Assembly (NCBI RefSeq): GCF_001316285.1
Contig: NZ_BBDO01000005.1
Span: 1-64,000, forward strand
DNA from: Vulcanisaeta sp. JCM 16161
GTDB lineage: Archaea; Thermoproteota; Thermoprotei; Thermoproteales; Thermocladiaceae
Reading direction: 5' to 3'
Length of the DNA: 64,000 nucleotides
The translations under genes and the position numbers were made by a program. Below are positions 1 through 10,221 of the stretch, one piece after another (position 1 is the stretch's first letter; every line of letters starts with the position of its first letter). Under the pieces are notes generated by a model, which made no database searches, was not told the origin of the DNA, and saw only the letters and a program-made list of their open reading frames with translations.

Positions 1-4
1 CCCG

Positions 5-35
5 CCGGGAGCCCCCCTACGAAGGGGGCCTCCGG
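5..35. other. Strong GC-rich hairpin at window edge
   Basis: Bases 5-9 pair with 31-35 and 11-16 pair with 24-29, around one mismatch and a seven-base loop. The arms are almost pure G and C, unlike the AT-rich DNA that follows. GC-rich islands in such genomes often mark structured RNA, so this may be the end of an RNA gene running off the left edge. I could not match it to rRNA, SRP RNA or RNase P RNA. Confidence 0.45.
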
Positions 36-47
36 CTCTTCGCTCGA

Positions 48-130
48 GAGGAGCGGGGGAGGGAGGGCGGCAGGGAAGGAGGGGCTCGCAGAGGAGTGGG
101 GGAGAGGGAGGATGAAGAGAGGCAGGGAGG
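48..130 (+). other. Polypurine tract with G-quadruplex potential
   Basis: About 80 bases on the plus strand are nearly all purine. At 55-75 four or more runs of three or more G are separated by one to five bases, which fits the standard quadruplex pattern. No reading frame here looks coding. It may belong to the same unidentified RNA as the hairpin at 5-35. Confidence 0.4.
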
Positions 131-240
131 GCAAACGCATTTTAATAGTTGCGTCGCTAAATGGCTGAGTTATTTCATAGTTGTTGATATTATTTTGGCG
201 TTATTGTGGCTTCATCTGCGCAGTCTATGATGTTTGGTTG

Positions 241-325
241 TTGTCCACGGGACGTGGGGAGGTTGGATCACCCACTGAGCATCCGCCCCGGCTATACCGG
301 GGTGGTTTGCTCAGGGGCTCATTAC
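241..325. ncRNA. Candidate structured non-coding RNA
   Basis: This GC-rich island sits inside AT-rich DNA and folds into at least two hairpins. Bases 245-249 pair with 253-257. A larger element pairs 275-281 with 308-314, has an internal loop (282-285 against 303-307), then pairs 286-291 with 297-302 around a five-base loop. A seven-pair lower stem, a small pocket and a six-pair upper stem recall H/ACA-like guide RNAs, but I see no ACA box and cannot assign a family or a strand. Flanking reading frames are short and not protein-like. Confidence 0.35.
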
Positions 326-335
326 CTTATTTATT

Positions 336-771
336 TAATTGTTTTGGGTTATATATAGGCTTCTCGTTATTGTAATCGAGTCTTACAAGCTTTATATTAT
401 GAATGAGAAGCGTTCTAATGTTTGTTGCAAGGGTCCTTTATTGTTCCATAAATTGTCATGTAGTCTTTGTATCCTCCTTTAAGTAACTGAAGATGAACTC
501 GTTGATATTTATTTTAGAAATATTTTGCAATTTTGTTAATTTATTGGCATAGTTAATAAAAAATTTTTGCTTTACTGCTTTCTCTAATGCCTAGAGCAAG
601 GAATGAATTTAGTATATTGATGTGATTCTAGCTATTTTATTTTTCATTTTTCATCAATTGTTTTACACTATTTACATAAAAGCATCTTTTAATCACTAAT
701 TTCAACATGTCCGTCCACCTCGTCTTCGGCAATGGTGGCTTAACTACTATCACTATTAACAATATTAACAA
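336..771. other. AT-rich gap without recognisable genes
   Basis: This stretch is very AT-rich and has no reading frame with protein-like composition. I see no repeats, tRNA or insertion-sequence ends in it. It lies downstream of the decaying minus-strand cluster. Confidence 0.5.
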
Positions 772-1287
772 TTAAGTTCCTAAGTTCCTCCTTAATATTT
801 TTATTAATAAAGAGTGTAAATAATGAATATATTCGATAATGTTGCGAAACTTTCGTTTATTCTTATCAATACTAATGGCTATGTTTTTCCAGTCTTCACC
901 TATACTCACTCTGAATCTTAATGGGATCATGGCTGCATTTTCACATTCGACAAAGACCTCAATGATGTGTTCACCCCTCGTTAGACAGTACTTACTTACA
1001 TCGTTGTGTTAACATAGCGCCTTTATTGCATCGCTTGAGGCAAATAATGCGCAGCACTCCTTATTCTGACTTAATGAAATTAGCTTTTCCTTATCACTTA
1101 CTGCGGTGATAATTAGATTAATAAATTTGTTATAGCCTGATTCTATGTCGGTTATAATCTTTTGCTTATCCCAAGGCCATTCCTTTTTATTCATTTCATA
1201 CCAGGTTAAGTTAATCCAATCGCTACAAGTATTGCTACTGCATATTCTGGCCCATGCCTTGCAATTTTTTAGCATCAGAAAAGCCAT
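772..1287 (-). pseudogene. Cys-containing unknown protein, in-frame nonsense codon
   Basis: From the ATG at 1287 the frame encodes 92 residues with several cysteines, reaches a TAA at 1011-1009, then stays open in the same frame for a further 78 residues to a stop at 772. The second half looks like real protein (for example FVECENAAMIPLRFRVSIG and a basic C-terminus), so the TAA seems to interrupt one gene of about 170 residues. I do not recognise the family. It follows the membrane-protein gene at 1348-2557 on the same strand and probably belonged to the same transcript. A nonsense base differs from the deletion errors seen elsewhere, so true decay is plausible. Confidence 0.45.
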
Positions 1288-1347
1288 AATTATGTATATT
1301 AAGCCAAATTATTCCGAGTTTTTGATATTTACAGCCAGCAGAATTCT

Positions 1348-2557
1348 TTAATTTTTTTTATTTGTCGAGACAAAAATTAATTTAGGCAATGCTTGCTCAC
1401 ATATATACCATCTTTTCCCCGTGAAAAATCCTATGAATCTATCAGCAAATGATGAATATAGTTCGACTTCTACGTCTCTATTCCGGTTATTTAGTAGTCC
1501 GCAGTTCTCGATTGTGCTTAGTGGTGTTATTACATTAAATGGGCTGATATTGCTTCCGCTTAATTCAATGTTGAACTCTGTTCTTTCCTTAATGTCGATT
1601 TTCTGTGGGTTGTCAAATCCTTTATATTGCATGGCTTCACATAGAGGTAGAAATCCATCTTTATCGGATCCAGGTTGTTTTAATTTTATACTATTACAGC
1701 AACGTATATTATTGCCTGCTATATTGAATAAAAAGATGTCTGCTTCGGGTGATGAGGTTATGAATGGTGATTGCCCTTTGATGTTTATTCCTGCGAATGG
1801 CGTGTAGTTATTGTGTACGGTTATGTCTCTTTCATTCTTATTTTCCTTTTTGATTATGACCCTTAGGTATGCTGATACGTCCTGCCCAAAGACTGAGCTT
1901 AAGTATTCTCTAAATCTGACTCTTACGTGAACATCGCCACTTTTTTGTTCTTATTATGTGCGTTGGTATGCCATACCTGTAATGTGATTGCGTTAGCACT
2001 ACGAAGAATGCCGAGATGAATGGAGTTAATATAACGGAGGCTAGGCTAATCCAGGTAAGTGATGTTGCACTAATAAGCCATGTTATGAAAATAAAAAGAG
2101 CAAGACCGACGAAGGGTATTATGAACGGCCAATGCCTAAATCTGGGGATGTTAAGGTATACGGCACCAACAATCTCAGCTTTGATGAATAAATATTTAAT
2201 ATATAGTATTGCAATTATTATTAAAATAAAGTCAAGATATAAAATAATATTAATGAATTTATGAATAAAAAAAATAATTATTAAATTAATTATAATAATT
2301 ATAGCAAGAACTATTAAGATGATTAATTTAGATAATGATTTATAAGGTATGTGGTAAAGAATTAATGCCATCAAAATAAGTGGAATCATAAAAATAATAT
2401 AAAGAAGAATAAGAAGAAATGACGAAAATGATAAAGATGACCAAGATGTGCGTATGTGAGTATATGTTAAAAGTAGATCTATACATGCCAAAATAATATA
2501 TAACGATACAAATCCATAAAAGATCGATTTAAAAATTGTTTTTAGTTTAAATAACAT
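1348..2557 (-). pseudogene. Multi-pass membrane protein with C-terminal domain, frameshifted
   Basis: The first 215 codons (2557-1910) encode about five hydrophobic membrane segments. The frame breaks at a run of six T (plus strand 1941-1946). Removing one base joins it to an open frame that runs to 1348 and adds roughly 200 soluble residues with beta-rich, secreted-domain character (for example VHVRVRFREYLSSVFGQDVS). The joined protein would have about 400 residues. The second part has no start codon near the break, which argues for one gene. The family is unknown. Here the sequence has one base too many, opposite to the deletions found elsewhere in the window, so this may be a genuine mutation. 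The start overlaps the end of the small gene upstream by 11 bases. Confidence 0.5.
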
Positions 2558-2743
2558 TGTAAAAAAATATAATTATTAAAAGAATTACTATAGCTAGGAA
2601 TATTCCTGCGGCAAGTGTATATATCTTTTCTGGTAATTTATATGATAGTAATAGTTCTTGCATTATTGTATAAGCTATGGGGGCCATGAGCGCTAGCCAG
2701 AAGTTACGATCGAGTATTTGTCAGATTGTTTTTGGAGTCATGG
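2547..2743 (-). pseudogene. Small membrane protein with in-frame TGA
   Basis: From the ATG at 2743 the frame gives six codons, then TGA at 2725-2723, then 58 open codons ending in a strongly hydrophobic helix (AGIFLAIVILLIIIFFYNVI). A TGG to TGA change would explain the stop. A TATA-like TTATATA lies just upstream, near 2761-2768. The stop codon overlaps the start of the next gene, as in a coupled operon. An alternative ATG at 2753 gives another frame that also stops early. I do not recognise the protein. Confidence 0.4.
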
Positions 2744-3011
2744 ACACTCATTGCTAATTTTATATAAGTTTATTAACTTATCGTTATGTTAGCCCTGAGA
2801 ACTACTGATTGAAGAGTCTTACGCAGCCCAGATTTTACTTAGCCGTGGAGCTAACATTCGTTGAATATTTTAATGCGCATTTTCATAAATAGTAAGGTAG
2901 ATCGTGGTTATTTTTGTTTAGTGGTGTTTTGTGAAAGTTTTGTTTGTGTGGTGGAGGAAGGGAAAGGGGAGAAATTGGTGTTTTGATTTTGAGTTTTTGT
3001 TTTGTTTGGTC
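2744..3011. other. Intergenic region with TATA-like element
   Basis: The left end holds the probable promoter of the minus-strand membrane cluster. The remainder up to the end of the Cren7 gene is AT- and T-rich, and I see no gene in it. Confidence 0.4.
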
Positions 3012-3203
3012 TTAGGTTATTATGTTTCCTTGTTCGTCTACTTTGGCTATTACCTTCCTGACTGTTTTTCCGTCTGGTGTCTTGAACAACGCCATCACAA
3101 AGCCCTTCCTACCCTTAGGCTGAACCTTCCAAACCTTCGTTGGTTTTAGCTTTTTGCCTTCTACTTCGTATTCCTTCTTTGCTAGGTCTTCTAGTGTGAC
3201 CAT
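3012..3203 (-). CDS. creN7: Chromatin protein Cren7
   Basis: This 63-residue basic protein matches the crenarchaeal Cren7 family, a monomeric SH3-like minor-groove binder that compacts and bends DNA. The diagnostic core is [19 protein letters not shown] near residues 24-42, which aligns with the Cren7 signature (KVW, PKGRKG, LFK), followed by a second lysine/arginine-rich strand. Length fits the family. The start ATG at 3203 gives about 20 residues before the core, slightly longer than in Sulfolobus. It is a single gene with its own upstream region. Cren7 is a crenarchaeal marker and there is no histone in the window. Confidence 0.85.
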   Translation of the reverse strand: MVTLEDLAKKEYEVEGKKLKPTKVWKVQPKGRKGFVMALFKTPDGKTVRKVIAKVDEQGNIIT

Positions 3204-3327
3204 GTTGGTCGTTGTTTTCGTGGTTGTGGGGCTTAATATGGTAATTGGTTATTATGAGGGATTGCTTTATTAACTCCTTCGTTGTTTCAGTTTTACGTAA
3301 TTCCGTGATGATCACCGCGATGCGTAG

Positions 3328-3341
3328 CGCTTTTAAACTGG
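3328..3341 (+). promoter_or_regulatory. TATA box of tRNA-Gln
   Basis: A TTTTAAA element lies about 25 bases before the mature 5' end of the tRNA, the usual distance of an archaeal box A from the transcription start. Confidence 0.5.
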
Positions 3342-3359
3342 TTCCTTCTCATTGTTATT

Positions 3360-3435
3360 AGCCGGGTCGTCTAGCGGCCAAGGATGGCGGGCTCTGGACC
3401 CGTTGACCCCGGTTCGAATCCGGGCCCGGCTACCA
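3360..3435 (+). tRNA. tRNA-Gln (CTG)
   Basis: The acceptor stem pairs 3360-3366 with 3425-3431, the discriminator is A at 3432 and CCA is encoded at 3433-3435. The anticodon stem is five pairs (first pair G-U) with loop CTCTGGA, giving anticodon CTG, which reads CAG. The T-arm has GGTTCGAATCC. There is no intron. All stems are intact. Confidence 0.93.
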
Positions 3436-3570
3436 TGTTATTATTTTTAATCATATTAAGATATATTTTAGTGATTTTTAGGGTTCTATCATGGTCCTCT
3501 GCATTTTAGTTGCTTTATTTTTATTACTTAGGATAATCTTTTAATAATTGTTCTTTGTGACGTTTTTTGT

Positions 3571-4918
3571 ATGGTTAAGGTTCAGTGGGCTCCGGAGCAC
3601 TATAGGTGGCCGCCCAGGTCGGGTAGTGCAATTGCTTCGCAATTCATTGGTTTTATGCTTGATGCCTATGACCTTACGTTTGTCACCGCGATGACGCCCA
3701 TCCTAGCTGCGGTGTTGATGCCTCCAACCCTGTCTAAGTCCGTTGTTGGTTACTACCTGACTCTACTTGGTTACGCCTTCACGATGATTGCTAGGCCGGT
3801 GGGTAGTGCTATTTTTGGTAACTTTGCCGATAAGATTGGTAGGAGGGATACGTTGATGATTACGATACTCGGCTATGGAATAATGAGCGCAGTAACGGCT
3901 GCGATACCCACATACGCCCAGGTTGGGTGGGCAGCCTTTTGGGTATACGCCTTAATTAGGTTTATACTCGGTGTGTTCGTTGGTGGTGAATACGCGGCTG
4001 GTCATCCATTCGCCATGGAGTACTCCGCGCCAAGGTGGAGGGGCCTGGTCAGTGGCATTGTCCAGGGTGGCTTCTCCTGGGGCGTGGCGTTGGGTGGCTT
4101 AGTGGTCTCGGCATTCACGGCAGTGTTTGGTGTTAAGGCCATGTATGCCTATGCATGGCGTTATGTATTCCTTACAGGCCTCATACCGGCCGCGGTGGCA
4201 TTCATAATTAGGTACACAATGCCCGACACACCGATTTTCCAGGAGGCTAAGGAGAGGGGTCAGCTTGAGAGGATACCATTCTTCAGCATCTTTAAGCCTC
4301 CAGCCCTATGGACGTTCCTACAGGTCTTGGTGTTCATGACAGGCCTCTTCTTCAGTTCATACTCAATGTTTGACTTTGCCGTTGGTATTTACACAAGGCT
4401 GGTCTACCCGAGGGGTTGGCGAGCTTTTACTATGGCATCATGGGGATATTCGCAGCTATAGCGGCTACGCTGTGGGGATTCGCCAGCGACTTCCTCGGTA
4501 GGAGCGCGCATTGATAATTTCGGCCATAGTCTCGGCAGTACTTGCAGTACCTGCGTATTACGTGGTTTATTATAGCGCCGTTGTTAGGAGCGTGCCGTTA
4601 CTCATCCTTGGCGCCCTCTTAATGGGTTGGTTGTCGCAGTGGCCCTGGGGATTAGTCCCCGTTTACTTGTCAGAGCGCTTCGCAACGCAGAGGAGGGGTT
4701 CTGGCGTTGGTTTTGGCTATAGTTCAGGAATATTCATCAGTGCCTGGATGCCTCTATACTCAATACCACTTTACGGCGCCTTCGCGGCTATTGAGGGTAC
4801 CAACATATGGTTCACGGCAGCCTTCTGGCTTATCCTCGCCGGTGTTGTTTATGGAATTGCGGCTGCGATAGGGCCTGAGACAATAGGCGTTGACCTGAGG
4901 ATTGTTAGGGAGAGGTGA
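3571..4918 (+). CDS. MFS transporter, metabolite:H+ symporter type
   Basis: A twelve-helix major facilitator protein of about 450 residues. The N-terminal half has the family loop GNFADKIGRRDTLMI between helices 2 and 3 and the RPVG and GGEYAAGHPFAMEYSAPRWRG motifs typical of the sugar/dicarboxylate symporter branch. Substrate cannot be told from sequence. The frame breaks near 4420 and again near 4500. Adding one base at each point gives a continuous protein, with the middle piece reading FYYGIMGIFAAIAATLWGFA. The start ATG at 3571 fits the family length. The gene stands alone and converges on iorB. Confidence 0.85.
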
Positions 4919-4944
4919 TAGTCCCTTAACTCAGTACTTGAATT

Positions 4945-5544
4945 TTAAATTTCAATTTCTCTTTTATTACCATACCTTAGGCCCATCGTGAATGCCTTAG
5001 GTTCTTATCCACATCCCTTCTAATGTTGGACTTTATCGACTCCTCAATTATGCTTTGCGGTATATACTGATTCAGCCCATTATTGAGTAAAGCGCGCCGA
5101 GTATTACCATGTTTTCATAAATCACGTTGCCCAATTTAATGGCATCATCATAGGCACTCACCATGTAAACACTCCTAATGCTGTTCCTCAACGCGCTCTC
5201 CAACTCATTAATACTTGGTATTCTCTGCTTCGTGGCCGGCGGCTTATTAACCTTCTATTAACTATGAATACCGTGTTCTCATTGGCATAGCCAATGGCCC
5301 TAAACGCCTCAAGTATTTCGAAGGCCACTATTACGTCAGCACCACCCCTGGGTATTAATGGTGCATCAACATCCCCAATCCTGACATGTACATCGATAGA
5401 GCCACCCCTCTGGCTTAATCCGTGGGTCTCGGCAACCAGGGCCTTATAGCCAGCCCTTATGGCCGCGTCACCGAGTACTGTGGCGAATGTGACGAGTCCC
5501 TGGCCACCAACGCCAGCTAGGTATATGTTGAGTCTCATGCCCAT
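4945..5544 (-). CDS. iorB: Indolepyruvate:ferredoxin oxidoreductase beta subunit
   Basis: The small subunit of the enzyme that oxidatively decarboxylates aryl pyruvates from aromatic amino acid transamination to aryl-acetyl-CoA, reducing ferredoxin. The N-terminus has the family glycine motif GVGGQGLVTFATVLGDAA and THGLSQRGGSIDVHVR. The frame breaks near 5225, near 5100 and near 4990. Rejoined pieces give about 200 residues, the usual length, ending at 4945. ATG codons at 5544 and 5538 are both possible starts. It follows the stop of iorA by a few bases, so the two form an operon. Confidence 0.85.
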
Positions 5545-5548
5545 CACC

Positions 5549-7403
5549 CTACATCTCACCCCACTTCTTCAGCCAATCCTTAACATTACCCTCGGGTTTA
5601 ATGGCGTTGTACGGGCATACCTGGGCGCAGACGGAGCATCCAACGCACATGTTGGGGTCGATCCAAGCCTTTCTATTCTCAAGGGGCACAATCGCTGGGC
5701 ATGCAATTAGGTTATAGCATATTCCACAGGCCCTGCAGGCGTCTGGGTCAACGTAGTAACGCGTGACGTACACCCTAAACAGCCTCGCAGCCTCTAACGC
5801 GCAGCCCCTCTTCATAACCACCACGGCGATACCACCCTTCTTAACTACGTTCATGGCCTCCATCATCACATCCTGGGCGTTCTTAACATCGAATGGGTCT
5901 ATTGTCCTTACGTAATCAACCCCAACCGCCTTGGCTATGCTCTCTATGTTGATAATGCTTGTTGGGTTTGGCTGACCACCCGTCATTGCGGTGACCCTAT
6001 TGTCAAGTATTAATATTAGCATTGGCGTCTTATTATAAACGGCATTAACCAGGGCAGGTAAACCTGTGTGGAAGAATGTCGAGTCCCCAATTATTGATAT
6101 TATCATCACCCTACCGTTGGTGCCGTGGTAAAGACCCATGCCTAGGCCCAGGGAACTACCCATGTTCGTGAGCAGGTCCTGCTCATTAAATGGATTATTA
6201 ATGCCTAGGCTATAACAACCAATGTCACCACTGAATATAGGCCTAACGCCGGACTTGGCCATGGCGACCTTTAACTCATAAAATGACGCCGCGTGCGGGC
6301 AACCAGGGCAGAAGACAGGCGGTCTTGGCGGTGGTGCATAGTTAATTTTTACCATATTTAATGATGTGAGTGGGTTTACAATATCGAGGGCCTTTGATAA
6401 TCCATCCATTACAGAATTAATCGTTAACTCACCAACCCTATTAAAGATGTTTTCCATCTTGCCGAGTATCGGCACCCTAATGCCTCATCATAAAGCAATG
6501 CCTTCAATTGATACTCAAGCACTGGGTCACCCTCCTCAAGAACCACCACCTTATTGGCCCTAGTAACCGCGTCCATAATCACCTTCTTAGGTAATGGGAC
6601 TGGGGTTGCCACGTTGAGAATACTCGCCTTCACGCCATAGTTCTTAACAGCTTCTAACGCATATGTGAAGCCACGCCACTCGTGATTATGAGGTTCTCAC
6701 CACCATCAACATAGGCATGCGGTAATTCCTCAACGCCCCTATTAATGCTGTCCCATCTTTTTAGTAAGTCCTCCTTAAGTGCCCGTGCATTCGCAGGTAT
6801 TAATGCATGCCTCCTTGGGTCCTTAACATACTCCCTTGAGTATTTGGGGGTTCCTGGCGAGCATATGGTTACGGGTCCCCTGACATGGGATACCCTAGTG
6901 ACTGTCCTCATTATTACTGGGTGCCCATACTTCTCACTAAACTCAATGGCTAGTTTCGCAAAGTCCTTGGCGCTTTGTGGGTCATAAGGCTCAATAACCG
7001 GTATGTAGGCATGAAGCCCAACCCACCTATTATCCTGCTCATTCTGGCTGCTCCACATGTTTGGGTCGTCAGCCGTAACAATGACGAATCCTCCCCTCAC
7101 ACCTGTATAGGCGCTTGACATCAGTGGATCCATCGCCACATTAAGCCCCACGTGCTTCATCGTAACCATTGACCTAGCCCCAGCGAGGGCTGCTCCATAG
7201 GCCACCTCAAAGGCAACCTTCTCATTACTACTCCACTCAGCGTAAACACCGAACTCCCTACCATAATCAATGAGGTACTCAATGATTTCACTCGATGGTG
7301 TACCTGGATAGCCGGCGGCGACGGCTACACCGGCCTCTAGCGCTCCATGGGCAATCGCGTGATTACCAAGCATTAGCTTGATCGTACAGTTGCTCATCAA
7401 CAT
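5549..7403 (-). CDS. iorA: Indolepyruvate:ferredoxin oxidoreductase alpha subunit
   Basis: The large subunit (about 620 residues) binds thiamine pyrophosphate and iron-sulfur clusters. The N-terminal half is a pyruvate:ferredoxin-oxidoreductase-like domain (GYPGTPSSEIIEYL near the start, WSSNEKVAFEVAYGAALAGA). The C-terminal half has the TPP-binding region (GDSTFFHTGLPALVNAVYN) and two ferredoxin motifs, CRACGIC near 5715-5745 and CVGCSVCAQVCP near 5605-5640. Frame breaks lie near 6655 and near 6470, and each is repaired by one added base. It sits directly upstream of iorB. Confidence 0.9.
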
Positions 7404-7676
7404 TACCTAGGCATATGTAATTTAAAGCCTTTCTCCTAGAACTTGATAAATTAATTAGTGATATATTTGTTTTTAAATGAATATATAGTATATATTCAGC
7501 CTAGAATGGTTTCGTCATGCATCTGCACGTCTAGGCTCATCACGGGTGTTTTACTAGTAATACTAGTTTATATATCTGATGCACTCAAGCATAAATCGCG
7601 CGTTTCTAGGTATTGCATTAGTTATTTTAATTGCTTATTTAATATTACCTGGTCTCTAGTCGATTTCGTGAACAAT

Positions 7677-9676
7677 ATGAGGAGGAACTTGGCAATACTC
7701 CTGGCTGTACTGGCGGTAACAATCTCAGTGATAGCCCTGGCCGCCCAGTATCAGGTATCACCGAATGTGAATGCGCCATCAACAATAAACCAGCCGTACT
7801 ACGCAATACTTGAGTACATTGATTATATAAACACCACAAGGACAGTAACCCTCGCGCCGGGTCAGTCAATTACGATTCAGGCGCCATTACCGCCCGGTCC
7901 GGGTTATGTACTTGATTATGTTGAGGTTAGTGTTAACCCGCCATCGCCGGCTATATTAATAAGTGGTAATAACGTGATGTATAGTAAGAATGAGGTTGGT
8001 GCAATAGTTAGTGCGTATACGACGAGCAATAGCTTATCAATAGCTAATTCAGGTAATCAGCCCTAAACGAGTCGATTTCGGTGACCTACGTATTCATTAA
8101 TGAGGAGTACATCCCACTAAATACCTCGGCATCATCATTTACATTAAGTATTTCAATTCCAGACAGCACAATACAGTACGTGACGCAGCAGGTAGTTGAG
8201 CTATCAATACCGAACTACATGCCCTTCGAAATAGCCGGCGTAGCCCTACCAAACGGAACAACACTATCACAGCTAGTCTCCGCCTGGAGTCCCTTGGCTA
8301 ATTACATAAAGGTTGAGCTAAGTACGTGGAGTTAATAGCTAATGAGCTACCGCCAGGCCAGTACCAGGTAACGATTAATTACGGTAGTGAATACGTAATG
8401 CCAAGCGCAATGCTGATTAAGGTACGGAGTTCTTAAACTACACCGTTAACCCGGGCCAGACCCTCGAGATAACCGGCTCAGAGTTTGGTGTCCCGCCAGG
8501 CTGGAACCTATTGGGTTACATAGTCGCCATTTACACGGTTCAGCCACTCGTTGTTGGTGAGCAGCCAGGTCACTTCGAGATAGTAGCCAACATGGTTTCA
8601 CCAGCTTACCTCTACAGCGACTTAATACAGGTCAGCGGTATTAGCTACCTACTACCGCCGTTCATAAGGTTTGCGCCAATGATAGGGATTTACATAGTGT
8701 ATGATAGGTACTTCGAAGTGGTTGATAACCTAAACGTGCCTCTAGTCGTGACGTTCATGCCAATTATCTATAAGCCAGTTGGGCAGTGGGTTAACGGTAA
8801 TCTAGAGGCCACTGTAAGCGACGCAGATGTCTCTGGTGGCCTATGGACTGCCCTTGTTGTTCAACTACCCGAAATAGCCCACATATACAAGATAGTCACG
8901 CCAAGCGGTACGGTATACACAGGCTTGGTGAATTCAGAGATACCGTGGGGCTCAGCCGAGAGGTTAGTCTCAATAAGCCTGATGGTTCTCAGGCATACAT
9001 AGCCGTCTCAACGCTGGGCGTTAGCGAGACCGGCACATACACAGTTTATGTCAATTGGACACCAATAACAATGCACTTCACAAATACGTTGAATGCACCA
9101 ATAAGTGGTGTTAAGGTTGAGGCTTACATAAATGGATCTCTCATAACGAGTAGTGTCAGTGATGCAAATGGTAATGCATACATAGACATTAAGGAACCTA
9201 CGCCATTCACAGCCGTGGTGTACTACGACAACGTACCCATATACTACATTAACGTGAACTCACTCATTAACCAACCAATAGGCGTGACCATAGGCCTGTA
9301 CAACGTGACAGTGCTATTTGTTGGTGCGAGGAATCAGGCAATATCCAATGCCAAGATAACGCTATATAGGGTTGGCACCGGCCCAATATACAACGGCACA
9401 ACTGGGAGTACGGGAACCACAGGGTTCGTTAATGTCCTTGGTGGAACATACCTAGTCACTGCCCAGTATGGTAATCTGAAGTACAGTGAGTTGGTGACGA
9501 TAAATGGTAATGACGTAATAACGATTAAGTCAGACATACTAGCCATAATCGACGGATTCCCAATAACCACGATAGAGGCACTAATAGGTACGCTTGGGCT
9601 TGGCGGCGCGGCTGCCATAGCCTTCGCCTTCGCTGGTAGGAAGGGTGGTAAGGATTACGAGGTTGTGACGATGTAA
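7677..9676 (+). CDS. Large secreted cell-surface protein with C-terminal anchor
   Basis: A predicted extracellular protein of about 665 residues. It starts with a signal peptide (MRRNLAILLAVLAVTISVIA), continues with beta-rich, Asn- and Thr-rich domains, and has a CNA-B/Ig-like segment near 9090-9260 and another near 9300-9500. It ends in a membrane helix (IGTLGLGGAAAIAFAFAG) with basic residues after it. This is the layout of archaeal S-layer-associated or adhesin proteins, and many N-x-S/T sites fit glycosylation. Frame breaks near 8060, 8330, 8425 and 8995 are each closed by one added base. An upstream in-frame extension to 7458 lacks a signal-like start and is unlikely. Confidence 0.7.
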
Positions 9677-9727
9677 GCCCTGGGTTAAAACCATAAAATT
9701 CAAATTCCAATTTCTTTCTTAAAACAA

Positions 9728-9967
9728 TCACCGATTTCTTCTCTCATACTCAATCCTTAACTCCCTGGCGAGCTCCATCACCTTATTCAATAGTTCATGC
9801 CTAACATCGAAAATCTCATGCATGGAAACCAACCGCCTATACTCCCTATCAAACCTCAGGAACTCCCTCTTAACCCCCTCAATCCTTTGAGACCTAATCC
9901 TCCGGAGCAGGGACTCACCCCACGAAATTAGCCTCTGACTATCGCTTTCCAACTTCCTAACTATCAT
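9728..9967 (-). CDS. Unknown helical protein, third gene of a three-gene operon
   Basis: A 79-residue, highly charged and probably all-helical protein (many Arg, Glu and Leu). I do not recognise it. Its ATG overlaps the TGA of the preceding gene (ATGA). An in-frame stop lies four codons before the ATG, so the start is well placed and this is not just the tail of the gene before it. The operon faces the large surface-protein gene convergently. Its composition would suit a coiled-coil partner of the two upstream proteins, which is an inference. Confidence 0.6.
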   Translation of the reverse strand: MIVRKLESDSQRLISWGESLLRRIRSQRIEGVKREFLRFDREYRRLVSMHEIFDVRHELLNKVMELARELRIEYERRNR

Positions 9968-10221
9968 TGGCCTAATGGCTTAAACTGCTCATCCGTTAAT
10001 TCGATAACGGCATACGCGAACTCACCCTCAAAGCCCCTCTCCATTACATCAATCAACTCCTCCTTAATTCCCAACAACCTCCTCTCTAAATCCTGCCTGG
10101 GTAACCAGGAAATAACCACGTTAGGTAGTATCATGAGCCCCGAATCAGCCAAATGCCTACTCACTAATCCCTGGACCTCGTCACTGCTCGCATATGTTAG
10201 TACTAACATGAATTGTTTCAT
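9964..10221 (-). CDS. Unknown 85-residue protein, second gene of operon
   Basis: A small mixed alpha/beta protein with N-terminal strand MKQFMLVLTYASSDEVQGLV and an acidic middle. No catalytic motif is visible and I do not recognise the family. It overlaps both neighbours by four bases (ATGA), which suggests translational coupling and equal production of the three proteins. Confidence 0.6.
   Translation of the reverse strand: MKQFMLVLTYASSDEVQGLVSRHLADSGLMILPNVVISWLPRQDLERRLLGIKEELIDVMERGFEGEFAYAVIELTDEQFKPLGQ

Noticed and set aside
258..280. TGGATCACC resembles the 3' end of 16S rRNA
   Set aside because: The flanking bases do not match the conserved 16S helix 45 or the anti-Shine-Dalgarno end, and there is no rRNA sequence before it.
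1421..1807. Plus-strand 128-codon frame
   Set aside because: It is the shadow of the minus-strand C-terminal domain, whose composition is more protein-like and which joins the membrane protein.
7458..7676. N-terminal extension of the surface protein
   Set aside because: The extension is hydrophobic and Cys-rich with no signal-peptide order. The ATG at 7677 gives a standard signal peptide.
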